From Lentzea pudingi (lineage in GTDB: Bacteria; Actinomycetota; Actinomycetes; Mycobacteriales; Pseudonocardiaceae), in assembly GCF_014646255.1 (NCBI RefSeq), contig NZ_BMNC01000003.1:908442-972441 (forward strand): a stretch of 64,000 bases of DNA, given 5' to 3'. The notes beneath the pieces are model-generated. The model worked only from the letters and a program-made list of their open reading frames with translations. It searched no databases and was not told the origin of the DNA. A program made the position numbers and the translations under genes. How positions within the stretch are numbered: the first letter of the stretch is position 1; every line of letters starts with the position of its first letter. Below, one piece after another: positions 14,873-22,838 of the stretch.

Positions 14873-15430
14873 GTGAGGGCGCCAGTGTCGGAGCGCAGGA
14901 CCCAGATGCTCGAGGCCGCGGTGCGGGTGATCGCGCAGGACGGCGTGCGCGGGTTGCGCGTCGAGAAGCTCGCGGCCGAGGCCGGGGTGTCCACGGCGTT
15001 GATCTACTACCACTTCAAGGACCGTGCCGGGATCCTGCGGGCCGCGCTGGAGCACGTGAACCAGCGCGCGCGGTCCTACACCGGCGGGGCCGAGTCCGAC
15101 GACCCGCGCACACGGGTCGAGCAGATGCTCCTGGGCGAGCTGCAGGACGACGCGGTGGTGCGGGAGACCAGCGTCGCGTGGGGTGAGCTGCGGGCGAGCG
15201 CGGCGTTTGACGAGGAGCTGCGCGCGACGTTGCGCACGGCCACCGAGGCGTGGAACGCCGACGTCGAAACGCTGGTGCGGCAGGTGGATCCGGAGCTCGA
15301 CGCGGTGGCCGCGGCGGAACGGCTCACCGCGCTCGTCGAGGGGTTGAGCGAGCGCTGGCACAGCGGCTCGCTGACCCTGCGGCGGGCGCGGGAGCTGCTG
15401 GCCGGCGCGATCGCCCGCGAACTGGACTAG
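14873..15430 (+). CDS. TetR-family regulator of the deiminase gene
   Basis: 185 residues from GTG 14873; GTG 14885, with tgaggg upstream, is an alternative. The helix-turn-helix (LRVEKLAAEAGVSTALIYYH, residues ~28-47) and a BetI-like helical ligand domain are present. Co-transcribed with the deiminase-like gene, it most likely senses the substrate (for example agmatine) and acts at the palindrome at 13751. Confidence 0.85.
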   Translation: MRAPVSERRTQMLEAAVRVIAQDGVRGLRVEKLAAEAGVSTALIYYHFKDRAGILRAALEHVNQRARSYTGGAESDDPRTRVEQMLLGELQDDAVVRETSVAWGELRASAAFDEELRATLRTATEAWNADVETLVRQVDPELDAVAAAERLTALVEGLSERWHSGSLTLRRARELLAGAIARELD

Positions 15431-15434
15431 GGCC

Positions 15435-16199
15435 CTAGACGGACAGGCGCTGCTGGGCGACGGCGCGCGCGAAGCCCTCGACGTTGTCGATCATGATGTT
15501 GTGGCCGGTGTTCGGCACGGAGACGAGCTGCACGTCGGCTCCGGCGAGTTCGCGGCCGCCACCGGGCGGGGCGTCCTCGGGGTGCAGCAGCACGCGCGGG
15601 ATCTCCAGTTCCAGCAACAGCTTGCGCATCGTCGGGGACGTGCCGCGGACGAGGTCGACGGCGCTGCGGTAGAGGGCTTCGCGGCCCGCCATGCGCATGG
15701 TGGCGGCCCAGTGCGGGCCCACGTCGCGCAGCACGCGGTCGAAGCCGTGGCTGAGGAAGTCCGCCTCACCGTAGGCGGCGATGCCGCGGCTGCCGGGGGC
15801 GCCGAGCGACGGCGTGGTGGGGTCGATGTTGGGGTCGACGAGCACGAGCGAGCGCACCATCTCGGGGTGGCGTGCGGCGAGCACGATGGCGACGGCGCCG
15901 CCCATGCTGTGGCCGATGATCTCGCAGCGGCGCAGGCCGATCTTCGCGAGCGCGACGGCGAGGGCGTCGGCATGGCCCTCGAGGGAGTAGGCGAAGCCCG
16001 CGGGGCGGTCGCTGATGCCGAAGCCGAGCAGGTCCAGCATGAGGCTGCGGCGGCCGGCCAGCAGCGGGTGCGCGACTGCCTCGGCGTAGTAGGGCGCCGA
16101 CGAGGCGCCCAGTCCGTGCAGGTAGACGCGTGCCGGCGTGGCACCCGGCACTTCGACCCAGCGGATCCGGACCCCAGGTCTGATCTCGACGGCGCGCAT
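15435..16199 (-). CDS. Alpha/beta hydrolase
   Basis: 254 residues with the alpha/beta-hydrolase signature: oxyanion-hole segment YLHGLGASSAP (26-36), nucleophile Ser98 in GHSMGG, an acid in the LVDPN region and a C-terminal His in NTGHN (about 236-240). The substrate is unknown (ester, lactone or epoxide-like). It converges on the TetR gene, with four bases between the stops. The ~80 bases upstream hold only its promoter region. Confidence 0.88.
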   Translation of the reverse strand: MRAVEIRPGVRIRWVEVPGATPARVYLHGLGASSAPYYAEAVAHPLLAGRRSLMLDLLGFGISDRPAGFAYSLEGHADALAVALAKIGLRRCEIIGHSMGGAVAIVLAARHPEMVRSLVLVDPNIDPTTPSLGAPGSRGIAAYGEADFLSHGFDRVLRDVGPHWAATMRMAGREALYRSAVDLVRGTSPTMRKLLLELEIPRVLLHPEDAPPGGGRELAGADVQLVSVPNTGHNIMIDNVEGFARAVAQQRLSV

Positions 16200-16282
16200 G
16201 TCTCTCCCGGCGGTTAATCGGTTTCAGGACCCTACCTCGCGCTCAGACGGGCCGAGCGCGGTTTCCGAGAGTCCGTTCTCAT

Positions 16283-16732
16283 CTAGTCGACGAGCCGCGC
16301 GGACACCACTGCGAACAGCAGCGTCACGGCGGTGAACACGAAGGTGTAGCTGAATCCTATGGCGGCGTGCAGAGGGCGCGATCGCGCTCCCTCGCACAGG
16401 TGCAGCTGCCAGTAGCCGGCGCCGAGGCCGAAGACCAGCCAGGGCAGGACGAGCAGCGGTGGTACCGGTCCGCCGAGCAGGCCGCCGACCGCGAACGGGG
16501 TGGTGGCGGTGATCACGCCGGTGGCGAGGGCCATCGGCCAGGGGTGCCCGGTGAGGTGGCCCGAGAGGTGTCCGGCGGCGGCCGCGACGGCGCTCGCGAG
16601 CAGCACGGCGGTGATCGGGACGACGAGCAGCCACGCTTCGTGGGAGCCGGTGACGGGGACGAGGGCGATCGCGATCAGGAGCACGACGGCGGTCGGTGTC
16701 AGCGGCAGCACCCAGGCGCGGCGGAGGGGCAT
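16283..16732 (-). CDS. Small integral membrane protein, unknown function
   Basis: 149 residues with four to five predicted transmembrane helices: AVVLLIAIALVPVTG, LLVVPITAVLLASAVAAAAG, MALATGVITATTPFAVGG, PPLLVLPWLVFGLGAGYW and FSYTFVFTAVTLLFAVVSA. No family motif is recognised. It stands alone between the hydrolase promoter and a poorly coding stretch at 16733-16999. Confidence 0.7.
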   Translation of the reverse strand: MPLRRAWVLPLTPTAVVLLIAIALVPVTGSHEAWLLVVPITAVLLASAVAAAAGHLSGHLTGHPWPMALATGVITATTPFAVGGLLGGPVPPLLVLPWLVFGLGAGYWQLHLCEGARSRPLHAAIGFSYTFVFTAVTLLFAVVSARLVD

Positions 16733-16999
16733 CGCGTGATGTTCGTCCCTCCCGGCGCGGATCGACAGCGACCGAACGGCGGCTTTTGACGCGCGTCCGC
16801 CGGGCTCGGCAACCCCTGGTGGCCGGGGTTCCGGGATGTGGACGTCGTTGGCTGATCTCGTCCGGCACGACGCTGGCGTCCGAGTTCTCGCGCTGGTGCT
16901 TCGGCAACGTCGGCTGGAAGATCGGCAAGCGTTGCGCGGCTCCTCGGTAGCGACGGGGGTCTGACAGTGCCGCTGACCTCGATCGGGATCTCCGATCGG
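16733..16999. other. Stretch with no convincing gene
   Basis: Several short frames are open, one on the plus strand reading into TLASEFSRWCFGNVGWKIG (about 16861-16920), but none has a start with a ribosome-binding site or a recognisable family. It may contain promoter sequence for the membrane protein or a degraded coding fragment; nothing more can be supported. Confidence 0.4.
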
Positions 17000-17536
17000 T
17001 CAGTCGATCCCCAGCGCGGCGCTCGCGGCGGTGACGGTCGCGGCCCGCAGTTCGTCGAACGGGGCGTCGGGGAACTGCATGGTGCAGTCCTGCATGCCGC
17101 CGAACGCGAGCACCGCGCGAGCCTGCTGCTCCAGCGTGGCCTCGGGTCCGAACACCAGGGCGGTGAGCCGGGCGCGCCAGGACAGCACGACGTCGATCAG
17201 GCCGAGCTCCGCGAGCGTGGTCAGCTCGGTGAGCAGCAGCAACATGTCCTTGCGGTGGCGGTGGTGGAAGTCGAAGAAGCCCTCGACGAGTTCGCGCGCC
17301 GGCACGTCGGTGCGCTGTTCCATGCGAGCGAGGAACTTCTCGCCGTCGTCGAGCAGCGGGGTGACGATGCTGCGGACGAGGTCCTCGCGGGAGGCGAAGT
17401 GGTAGTAGAGCGCGGGTTTGGTGATGCCGAGGCGGTCGGCGATCTCCTGCAGGCTGGTCTGCTGCACGCCCTGACGTGCGAACAGCTCCCGCGCGGTCTG
17501 CATGATCCGCTGCTTGGTGTCGGACTGTCGTACCAC
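17000..17536 (-). CDS. TetR-family regulator divergent from a flavin monooxygenase
   Basis: 178 residues from GTG 17536; open frame extends further upstream but through the operator. The helix-turn-helix is TSLQEIADRLGITKPALYYH (residues ~27-46). The C-terminal domain has the FDFHHRHRKDMLLLLTELTT helix. It faces the FAD monooxygenase gene across 86 bases containing two 18-bp operators that are near reverse complements of each other, the classical layout for a TetR-type repressor of an inducible detoxifying enzyme. Confidence 0.9.
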   Translation of the reverse strand: MVRQSDTKQRIMQTARELFARQGVQQTSLQEIADRLGITKPALYYHFASREDLVRSIVTPLLDDGEKFLARMEQRTDVPARELVEGFFDFHHRHRKDMLLLLTELTTLAELGLIDVVLSWRARLTALVFGPEATLEQQARAVLAFGGMQDCTMQFPDAPFDELRAATVTAASAALGID

Positions 17537-17548
17537 GCCCAGAATCCT

Positions 17549-17609
17549 ACTTAACGATCGGTAAGTCTCGGGTGTACGCTCGCGGCAAGTCACTTACCGA
17601 CCGTTAAGT
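17549..17609. promoter_or_regulatory. Twin TetR operators in a divergent promoter
   Basis: ACTTAACGATCGGTAAGT at 17549-17566 and ACTTACCGACCGTTAAGT at 17592-17609. The reverse complement of the first matches the second at 17 of 18 positions, and the centres are 43 bases apart. They flank both divergent promoters. Confidence 0.8.
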
Positions 17610-17622
17610 AAGGGGGTTTGAC

Positions 17623-18828
17623 GTGCGTGTTCTCGTCTCCGGGGCCAGCATCGCAGGTCCGGTGCTCGCCTACTGGCTCACCCGGCACGGGCACGAGGTG
17701 ACGGTGGTGGAGCGGTCACCGGTGCTGCGCAAGACCGGCGGGCACGCGGTGGACCTGTTCAAGCCGGCGATGGACATCTCCGAACGCATGGGGGTGCTGC
17801 CGCGCATTGAGACGCTGGCGACCGGCACGACGCGGCTGACGTACCTGCGCGAGGGGACGCGCAAGCCGCTCAGCGCCGACGTGACGAAGCTGTTCGCGGC
17901 CGCGTCGGACCGGCACGTCGAGGTCATGCGCGACGACCTGAGCGAGATCTACCACGACGCCACCCGCAAGGACGTCGAGTACGTGTTCGGCGACTCGATC
18001 ACGTCCATCGGCGACGAGGTGACGTTCGAGACCGGAGCGCCGCGCCGGTTCGACCTCGTGATCGGCGCGGACGGGCTGCACTCGAACGTGCGGCGGCTGG
18101 TGTTCGGCGAGGTCGCCAAGACGTTCGTGGGCGCGTATCTGGCGGTGCTGTCGGTACCCCGCGATCTGGGTGTCCCGGGAGAGATGATCGGGCACATCGG
18201 ACCGGGACGCACCGCGGCGGTGTACGGGGCACGGCACCTCGACGACGCCCGCGCGGTGTTCCTGTTCCGCTCGCCCGAGCTGTCCTACCACCATCGCGAC
18301 GTGGCACGGCAGAAGGAGCTGCTGCGGCAGGCGTTGCGCGGACTGCATCCCGAGGTCGACTCGTGGCTGGAGCACCTGGACGGCGACGGCGCGTTCTACT
18401 TCGACTCGATCACCCAGCTGCGGACGGACACGTGGTCACGCGGGCGGGTGGCGCTGGTCGGGGACGCGGCGTACTGCCCCGGCCCGGCGATCGGCGGCAG
18501 CACCAGCCTCGCGGTGCTGGGCGCGTACGTGCTGGCGGGCGAGTTGTCCGCGGGCGGGGACCACGCGGCGGCGTTCGCGCGCTACGAGAACGAGATGCGG
18601 GACCTGGTGCACCGCAGCAGGGCGTTCGCGCTCGGTGTCGCGAAGACGCTGATCCCGTCGACGCGGCTCGGCGTGTGGGGTCTGACGCGGGGCGCGCAGG
18701 TGCTCACGTCGTTGCCGTCGTGGGTGGTGCGGCCGCTGGCCAAGCTCAACTCGAAGGGCGTGCGGATGCACGACTCGATGCGGGTGCGCGACTACGGGCG
18801 TCAGGGCGCCGGAACTCCGGCGCCCTGA
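17623..18828 (+). CDS. FAD-dependent monooxygenase (PHBH fold, TetX/Rox-like)
   Basis: 401 residues, GTG start. FAD-binding N-terminus VSGASIAGPVLAYWL (GxxxxG variant, residues 5-19) followed by VVERSP, the DG motif LVIGADGLHSNVR, and the GD motif RVALVGDAAYCPGPAIGGS. Class A flavoprotein hydroxylases of this type modify aromatic compounds and drugs such as tetracyclines or rifamycins. Regulation by the divergent TetR suggests a ligand-induced detoxification enzyme. The stop codon lies inside a 15-bp hairpin. Confidence 0.88.
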   Translation: MRVLVSGASIAGPVLAYWLTRHGHEVTVVERSPVLRKTGGHAVDLFKPAMDISERMGVLPRIETLATGTTRLTYLREGTRKPLSADVTKLFAAASDRHVEVMRDDLSEIYHDATRKDVEYVFGDSITSIGDEVTFETGAPRRFDLVIGADGLHSNVRRLVFGEVAKTFVGAYLAVLSVPRDLGVPGEMIGHIGPGRTAAVYGARHLDDARAVFLFRSPELSYHHRDVARQKELLRQALRGLHPEVDSWLEHLDGDGAFYFDSITQLRTDTWSRGRVALVGDAAYCPGPAIGGSTSLAVLGAYVLAGELSAGGDHAAAFARYENEMRDLVHRSRAFALGVAKTLIPSTRLGVWGLTRGAQVLTSLPSWVVRPLAKLNSKGVRMHDSMRVRDYGRQGAGTPAP

Positions 18829-18830
18829 CG
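18799..18830. terminator. Hairpin between convergent monooxygenase and M14 genes
   Basis: A perfect 15-bp inverted repeat (CGTCAGGGCGCCGGA / TCCGGCGCCCTGACG) separated by two bases. It overlaps the stop codon of the monooxygenase gene and ends eight bases before the M14 gene's stop; probably a bidirectional terminator without a T-run. Confidence 0.6.
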
Positions 18831-18837
18831 GCTCAGC

Positions 18838-20499
18838 TCAGAACTGCAGGCTCCACTTGTCGAGGAACCCGGTGTCCTGGTTGGCGTTGTCGTTGACCCG
18901 CAGCTGCCAGGTGCCGTTGGCGGCCTCGCTGGAGGCGTTGACGGTGTAGGCGGTGTTGATGTTGTCCGTGCCGCCGCCGGAGCGGTTGTGCAGCACGTAC
19001 ACGGTGCCGTCCGGAGCCACCAGGTCCACCTTCAGGTCGCCCTGGTAGGTGTGCTTGATGTCCACGGCGACCTTGAGCGTCGACGGGGCGTTGCCCGTCA
19101 GGCCGGACGCGGTGATCGGGGAGTTGATCGTGGTGTTGTCCCTGATCTGGAAGTCCGCGGCGTTCTCGAAGAACTTGCCACCGGGGTCCGGCGGGTTCAC
19201 GCCGCAGTACTGCGCTTCCTTGCCGATGGCCTCGTACGGGCAGTCGGCGCGGTCCAGTAGCTGCAGCACGGCCTCCTTGTTGCGGGCGGTCTGCGCCGGG
19301 ATCACCTCGTCGGGCGGGTAGAAGCCGCCACCGCCGGCGCTGCCGGGGTACATCTCGAAGGTGTAGGCGAAGATGCCCTGCGTGCCCCACAGCCAGTCGG
19401 GGATCGACCCGTCGGTGATGTAGAGGTCGCTGGACTGCTCGGGTGTGTAGTTGTTCGTCGAGGCCATCGACTGGCCGATGGTGGCGAACGTGTCGCGCTG
19501 GTCCTGGGTCAGGCCCGGTGCGACGTCGTCGTAGGTCCAGCCCCACGGCCACAGGATGAGCTCGCTGTAGGTGTGGAAGTCGATGGACGCGGTGATCTGC
19601 TGCTTGCCGCCGACGTTGCGGCCGCGCACGAAGTCGGCCACGACCTTCACCTCGGGCGCGGACTCCGCGCTCGGCCCGCGGTAGGTCTCCGAACCGGTGC
19701 TGCCGCTGGAACCGCCGCAGCAGCCCCACTTGTAGTTCCAGTTGCGGTTGAGGTCGGTGCCGACGTTGGCCGAACCGGCGTTGGGCTGCCGGTTCTTGCG
19801 CCACGACCGGTAGGTGCCGGTCGCGATGTCGTACTCGCCGCCGTCGGGGTTGACGTCCGGGATGATCCAGATCTCGCGGGTGTCCACGAGGCCCTTGATG
19901 CGCGCGTCGGACGCGTACTGGCTCGTGAACTGGTTGATCAGGTACAGCGCCATCTCGACGGTGAGGTGCTCACGCGCGTGCTGGTGCGCGGTGAACAGCA
20001 CCTCGGGCTCGTTCTCGTCGGCCGCGACGTTGTCGCTGATCTTGAGGGCGAGGATGTCGCGGTTCTCGTAGGTCTTGCCGATGACCTGTTTGCTGATCAG
20101 GTTCGGGTGCGCCGCGACGGCGTTGTTGATCGCCGTCGTCATCTCGGCGTAGTTGTGGTAGTTCGAGTCCGCCGCGGGGAAGTCGAACGGGCCGATGGCC
20201 GAGCTCGCCTCCATCCGCTTGGGCAGCTCGGTGACCTCGAACCCCTGTGCCTTCAGGTTCTTGGCCTCGCGCGCGGTCGCGGTGATCACGACGATGCCGT
20301 GTTCCTCGACCGAGTCGATGGCGGCACCGGACTTGGCGAGCTTGGTGCGCTGATCAGCGGTGCGGACGTTGCTGACCTGGTAGTTCGTCGACGTTTCCTC
20401 GGCGCCGGGGGCCGCGCCGGTGGGCACGCCTCCCATGGCGAACACGACGCTCGCGGCGACGGTGACCCCGATCAGGGGTCTGAGATGGCTCTTTCGCAT
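18838..20499 (-). CDS. Secreted zinc carboxypeptidase (M14) with C-terminal P/homB domain
   Basis: 553 residues from ATG 20499. A signal peptide (residues 1-~30, hydrophobic core [15 protein letters not shown]) is followed by a propeptide-like region. The M14 catalytic domain has zinc ligands His174/Glu177 (HAREH), His309 ([14 protein letters not shown]) and catalytic Glu382 (YTFEMYP). After a Cys pair (around 415-430), residues ~445-553 form a proprotein-convertase P-domain ([45 protein letters not shown]). It is an exported exopeptidase for nutrient peptides. No gene partner is evident. Confidence 0.92.
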   Translation of the reverse strand: MRKSHLRPLIGVTVAASVVFAMGGVPTGAAPGAEETSTNYQVSNVRTADQRTKLAKSGAAIDSVEEHGIVVITATAREAKNLKAQGFEVTELPKRMEASSAIGPFDFPAADSNYHNYAEMTTAINNAVAAHPNLISKQVIGKTYENRDILALKISDNVAADENEPEVLFTAHQHAREHLTVEMALYLINQFTSQYASDARIKGLVDTREIWIIPDVNPDGGEYDIATGTYRSWRKNRQPNAGSANVGTDLNRNWNYKWGCCGGSSGSTGSETYRGPSAESAPEVKVVADFVRGRNVGGKQQITASIDFHTYSELILWPWGWTYDDVAPGLTQDQRDTFATIGQSMASTNNYTPEQSSDLYITDGSIPDWLWGTQGIFAYTFEMYPGSAGGGGFYPPDEVIPAQTARNKEAVLQLLDRADCPYEAIGKEAQYCGVNPPDPGGKFFENAADFQIRDNTTINSPITASGLTGNAPSTLKVAVDIKHTYQGDLKVDLVAPDGTVYVLHNRSGGGTDNINTAYTVNASSEAANGTWQLRVNDNANQDTGFLDKWSLQF

Positions 20500-20576
20500 G
20501 CAGGGCAACCCTTTCGTGACCACGGCAGGGACATGGCTCCCCGATGTTTAGTGCGTGTGAAGCCTCACTGTCATCC

Positions 20577-20592
20577 CGCCATACGTATGGCG
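20577..20592. promoter_or_regulatory. Perfect palindrome CGCCATACGTATGGCG before the methyltransferase gene
   Basis: A 16-bp dyad 12 bases upstream of the ATG at 20605 and 77 bases upstream of the divergent M14 start. It could be an operator or an RNA hairpin near the translation start; no regulator is encoded next to it. Confidence 0.4.
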
Positions 20593-20604
20593 TTAGCTGG
20601 TGGG

Positions 20605-21327
20605 ATGACGCGCTACGACGTGGAGGAAGCCACCGCGTACCGGGTGGCCCGCGAGATCTCGCTCGAGGGGTTGTCGTCGTGGCGGGCCGCGGTGGCACCG
20701 TATTTCGCGCCGGGACGCGTGGTGCTGGACCTGGGGGCCGGGACGGGGTTGTTCGTGCGGGCGTTCGGGGCGTGGTTCCCGGAGGTGTCGGTGGTGGCGG
20801 TGGAGCCGTCGGCGGACATGAGGCGTGCGTCGGGGTTGGGGATGCTCGCCGGAGACGCTGGGGCGATTCCGTTGCCGGACGCGTCGGTGGACGTGGTGTG
20901 GATGTCGACGGTCGTGCACCACGTGCGCGACCTGCCCGCCGCGGGGGTGGAGGTGCGGCGGGTGCTGCGGCCGGGCGGGGTGGTGGTGCTGCGGTCGTTG
21001 TTCCGCGAACGGCATCACGGGATCGGGGTGTTCCGGTTCTTCCCCGAGGCGGTGCGGGCGCTGTCGGGGTTCCCGACGGTCGGCGAGGTCGCGGACGGCA
21101 TGGGGTTCGTCGTGGACCGGCTGGAGGCGGTGGCTCAGGTGACTGCGTTGTCGTTGGCGGACAAGGCTTCGACGCTGCGGCAGGAGGCGGACACGCTGCT
21201 GCGGTCGCTGTCGGCGGCGGAGTTCGAGGCGGGCCGGGAGCGGTTGCTGGCGGCGGCCGAGGTCGAGTCCGGCCCGGTGGTGGACCACCTCGATCTGCTG
21301 GTGCTCAGAACTGTCGGTGCCGTCTGA
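20605..21327 (+). CDS. Class I SAM-dependent methyltransferase
   Basis: 240 residues with the Rossmann methyltransferase motifs: motif I VVLDLGAGTGLFVRAFG (residues ~38-54), an acidic end of strand 2 (VVAVEPSADMRR), DAGAIPLPDASVDVVW and the post-IV segment RRVLRPGGVVVLRS. It is a UbiE/Methyltransf_11-type small-molecule enzyme of unknown substrate. ATG 20605 is preferred; ATG 20587 lies inside the palindrome. The 3' end overlaps the first DinB gene by 11 bases, so the genes are coupled. Confidence 0.88.
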   Translation: MTRYDVEEATAYRVAREISLEGLSSWRAAVAPYFAPGRVVLDLGAGTGLFVRAFGAWFPEVSVVAVEPSADMRRASGLGMLAGDAGAIPLPDASVDVVWMSTVVHHVRDLPAAGVEVRRVLRPGGVVVLRSLFRERHHGIGVFRFFPEAVRALSGFPTVGEVADGMGFVVDRLEAVAQVTALSLADKASTLRQEADTLLRSLSAAEFEAGRERLLAAAEVESGPVVDHLDLLVLRTVGAV

Positions 21328-21931
21328 GACGCTTCTCGATGTGGACGAGAAGGCACTGCTGCACCGGTATCTGAACGAGGCCCGCGACGCGTTGTTGTGG
21401 AAGCTCGACGGCTTGTCGGAGTACGACGTGCGGCGCCCGTTGACGCCTACGGGCACGAACCTGCTGGGCCTGGTGAAGCACGCGGCCGGGGTGGAGCTCA
21501 ACTACTTCGGCCGCGTGTTCGGCCGCCCGTTCCCCGGCGCGCCGCTGTGGTCGACGGCGCAGGCGTTACCGGCCTCGGACATGTACGCCTCGCTCGACGA
21601 GTCGCGGGAGTCGGTCGTCGCCTTCTACGGGCGGGTGCGGGCGTACGCCGACGAGACGATCGCGGCGTTGCCGGTGGACGCGCCGGGTGTGGTGCCGTGG
21701 TGGTCGGAGAGCCGGCGTGCGGTGTCGTTGCGGGAGGTGCTGCTGGACGTGATCGTCGAGCTGCACCGCCACGCCGGGCACGCGGACGTGGTGCGGGAGT
21801 TGGTCGACGGCGCGGTGGGCATGCAGGACGGCAACACGAACATGCCGGAGGTGGAGGCGTCCTGGTGGGCGGGGCACCACGCCCGGCTGGAGGAAATCGC
21901 CGCCGCCGCGGACCCGGCTCTGCGAGGGTGA
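21317..21931 (+). CDS. DinB-family protein, copy 1
   Basis: 204 residues, GTG start overlapping the methyltransferase stop. DinB/YfiT-like four-helix-bundle metalloprotein (also annotated DUF664): KLDGLSEYDVRRPLTPTG (~28-45), GLVKHAAGVELNYFGRVFGRPF and the C-terminal HRHAGHADVVREL, which supply the three-His metal site. Such proteins often act as thiol-dependent S-transferases with bacillithiol or mycothiol. The first 150 bases are nearly identical to the next gene, a tandem duplication. Confidence 0.88.
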   Translation: MPSETLLDVDEKALLHRYLNEARDALLWKLDGLSEYDVRRPLTPTGTNLLGLVKHAAGVELNYFGRVFGRPFPGAPLWSTAQALPASDMYASLDESRESVVAFYGRVRAYADETIAALPVDAPGVVPWWSESRRAVSLREVLLDVIVELHRHAGHADVVRELVDGAVGMQDGNTNMPEVEASWWAGHHARLEEIAAAADPALRG

Positions 21932-21935
21932 GGGC

Positions 21936-22514
21936 ATGGCCTCTGACCCGAAATCCGACCTGCACCGCTACCTGAAGGCCGCCCGCGACGCGTTGTTGTG
22001 GAAGCTCGACGGCCTGTCGGAGTACGACGTGCGGCGCCCGTTGACGCCGACGGGCACGAACCTGCTGGGCCTGGTCAAGCACCTGGCCGGGGTCGAGGCG
22101 GGCTACTTCGGCGACTGCCTGGGCCGTCCGTTCCCCGAGAAGCTGCCCTTCGACGTGGACGCCGACCCGAACTCGGACATGTTCGCCACGGCCGGGGAGT
22201 CGCGGGAGGACGTGCTCGGGTTGTTCGCGCGGGCGACGGCGTTCGCGGACACGAGCATCGAGGAGCTGCCGCTGGACGCGCCGGGGGTCGTGCCGTGGTG
22301 GCCCGAGGAGCGCAAGTACGTGACGTTGCACCTGCTGCTGGTGCACCAGATCGCGGAGGTGAACCGGCACGCCGGGCACGCGGACATCCTGCGCGAGGGC
22401 CTCGACGGTGTGGCGGGGCTGCGTTCGGGCACCTCGAACCTGCCCGATCAGGACTGGCAGGTCTACCGGGACCGGGTGGAGCTGGAGGCGCGCACGGCAG
22501 CGGGTATGGCCTGA
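21936..22514 (+). CDS. DinB-family protein, copy 2 (tandem paralogue)
   Basis: 192 residues. It shares the segment ARDALLWKLDGLSEYDVRRP and the following LTPTGTNLLGLVKH with the preceding gene, and has the metal-site motif NRHAGHADILREG. It starts four bases after copy 1 ends. The C-terminus VELEARTAAGMA is the first of three imperfect 53/54-bp repeats that continue beyond the stop codon, so the gene's end has been re-arranged by local duplication. A third, more distant paralogue is at 41491. Confidence 0.88.
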   Translation: MASDPKSDLHRYLKAARDALLWKLDGLSEYDVRRPLTPTGTNLLGLVKHLAGVEAGYFGDCLGRPFPEKLPFDVDADPNSDMFATAGESREDVLGLFARATAFADTSIEELPLDAPGVVPWWPEERKYVTLHLLLVHQIAEVNRHAGHADILREGLDGVAGLRSGTSNLPDQDWQVYRDRVELEARTAAGMA

Positions 22515-22633
22515 CCACATGGGTGTGGCTGGAGTTGGAAGCGCGCAGGGCAGCGGGTATGGCTTTGACCACGCACGTGTGGCTGGAGTTGGGGGCGCGT
22601 TCGGCGGCAGGCGTGGCGTGAGCACAGCTGGTG
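22475..22633 (+). repeat. Three-copy 53/54-bp tandem repeat at the end of DinB copy 2
   Basis: Units start near 22475, 22526 and 22580, each containing a VxLE(L/A)xAR(T/R/S)AAG(M/V)A coding pattern. The first spacing is 53 bp and the second 54 bp; the single-base difference creates the DinB stop codon after unit 1. The later units are open in another frame and end at TGA near 22619. Confidence 0.75.
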
Positions 22634-22682
22634 GTGGCCGGGTGCCGGGACGCACTCCCAGGAACGTCCCGGCACCGGCCAC
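22634..22682 (+). terminator. Long hairpin downstream of the DinB pair
   Basis: An 18-bp stem (left arm 22634-22652 with one bulged G, right arm 22665-22682, GTGGCCGG...CCGGCCAC) with a 12-base loop. There is no T-run, but the size and position suggest transcription termination or mRNA 3'-end protection. Confidence 0.55.
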
Positions 22683-22700
22683 CGCCAGTGGAGGGCCGCG

Positions 22701-22838
22701 GACACGGTGGAGCTGCTGGCGGTGTACCTGGGCGTGCTGGGGTGCGGGTTCTTCGTGGACGGGCCGGAGCTGGTTCACCACCTGGGAAAGACGGCTGACA
22801 GGTTCCGCGAGGCGATCGATACTGCTGAGCATGGGTAA
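22701..22838 (+). pseudogene. C-terminal remnant of a WYL-domain regulator
   Basis: From 22701 to the TAA at 22836-22838 the plus strand encodes DTVELLAVYLGVLGCGFFVD, then GPELVHHLGKTADRFREAI. This matches the C-terminal WCX end of WYL regulators; compare LAVWIGMLGFDFEITSPPEL in the intact gene at 44871-45815. No N-terminal part exists upstream, where the repeat and hairpin lie. The stop overlaps the ATG of the next gene (ATGGGTAA), so the next gene once may have been translationally coupled to it. Confidence 0.6.
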
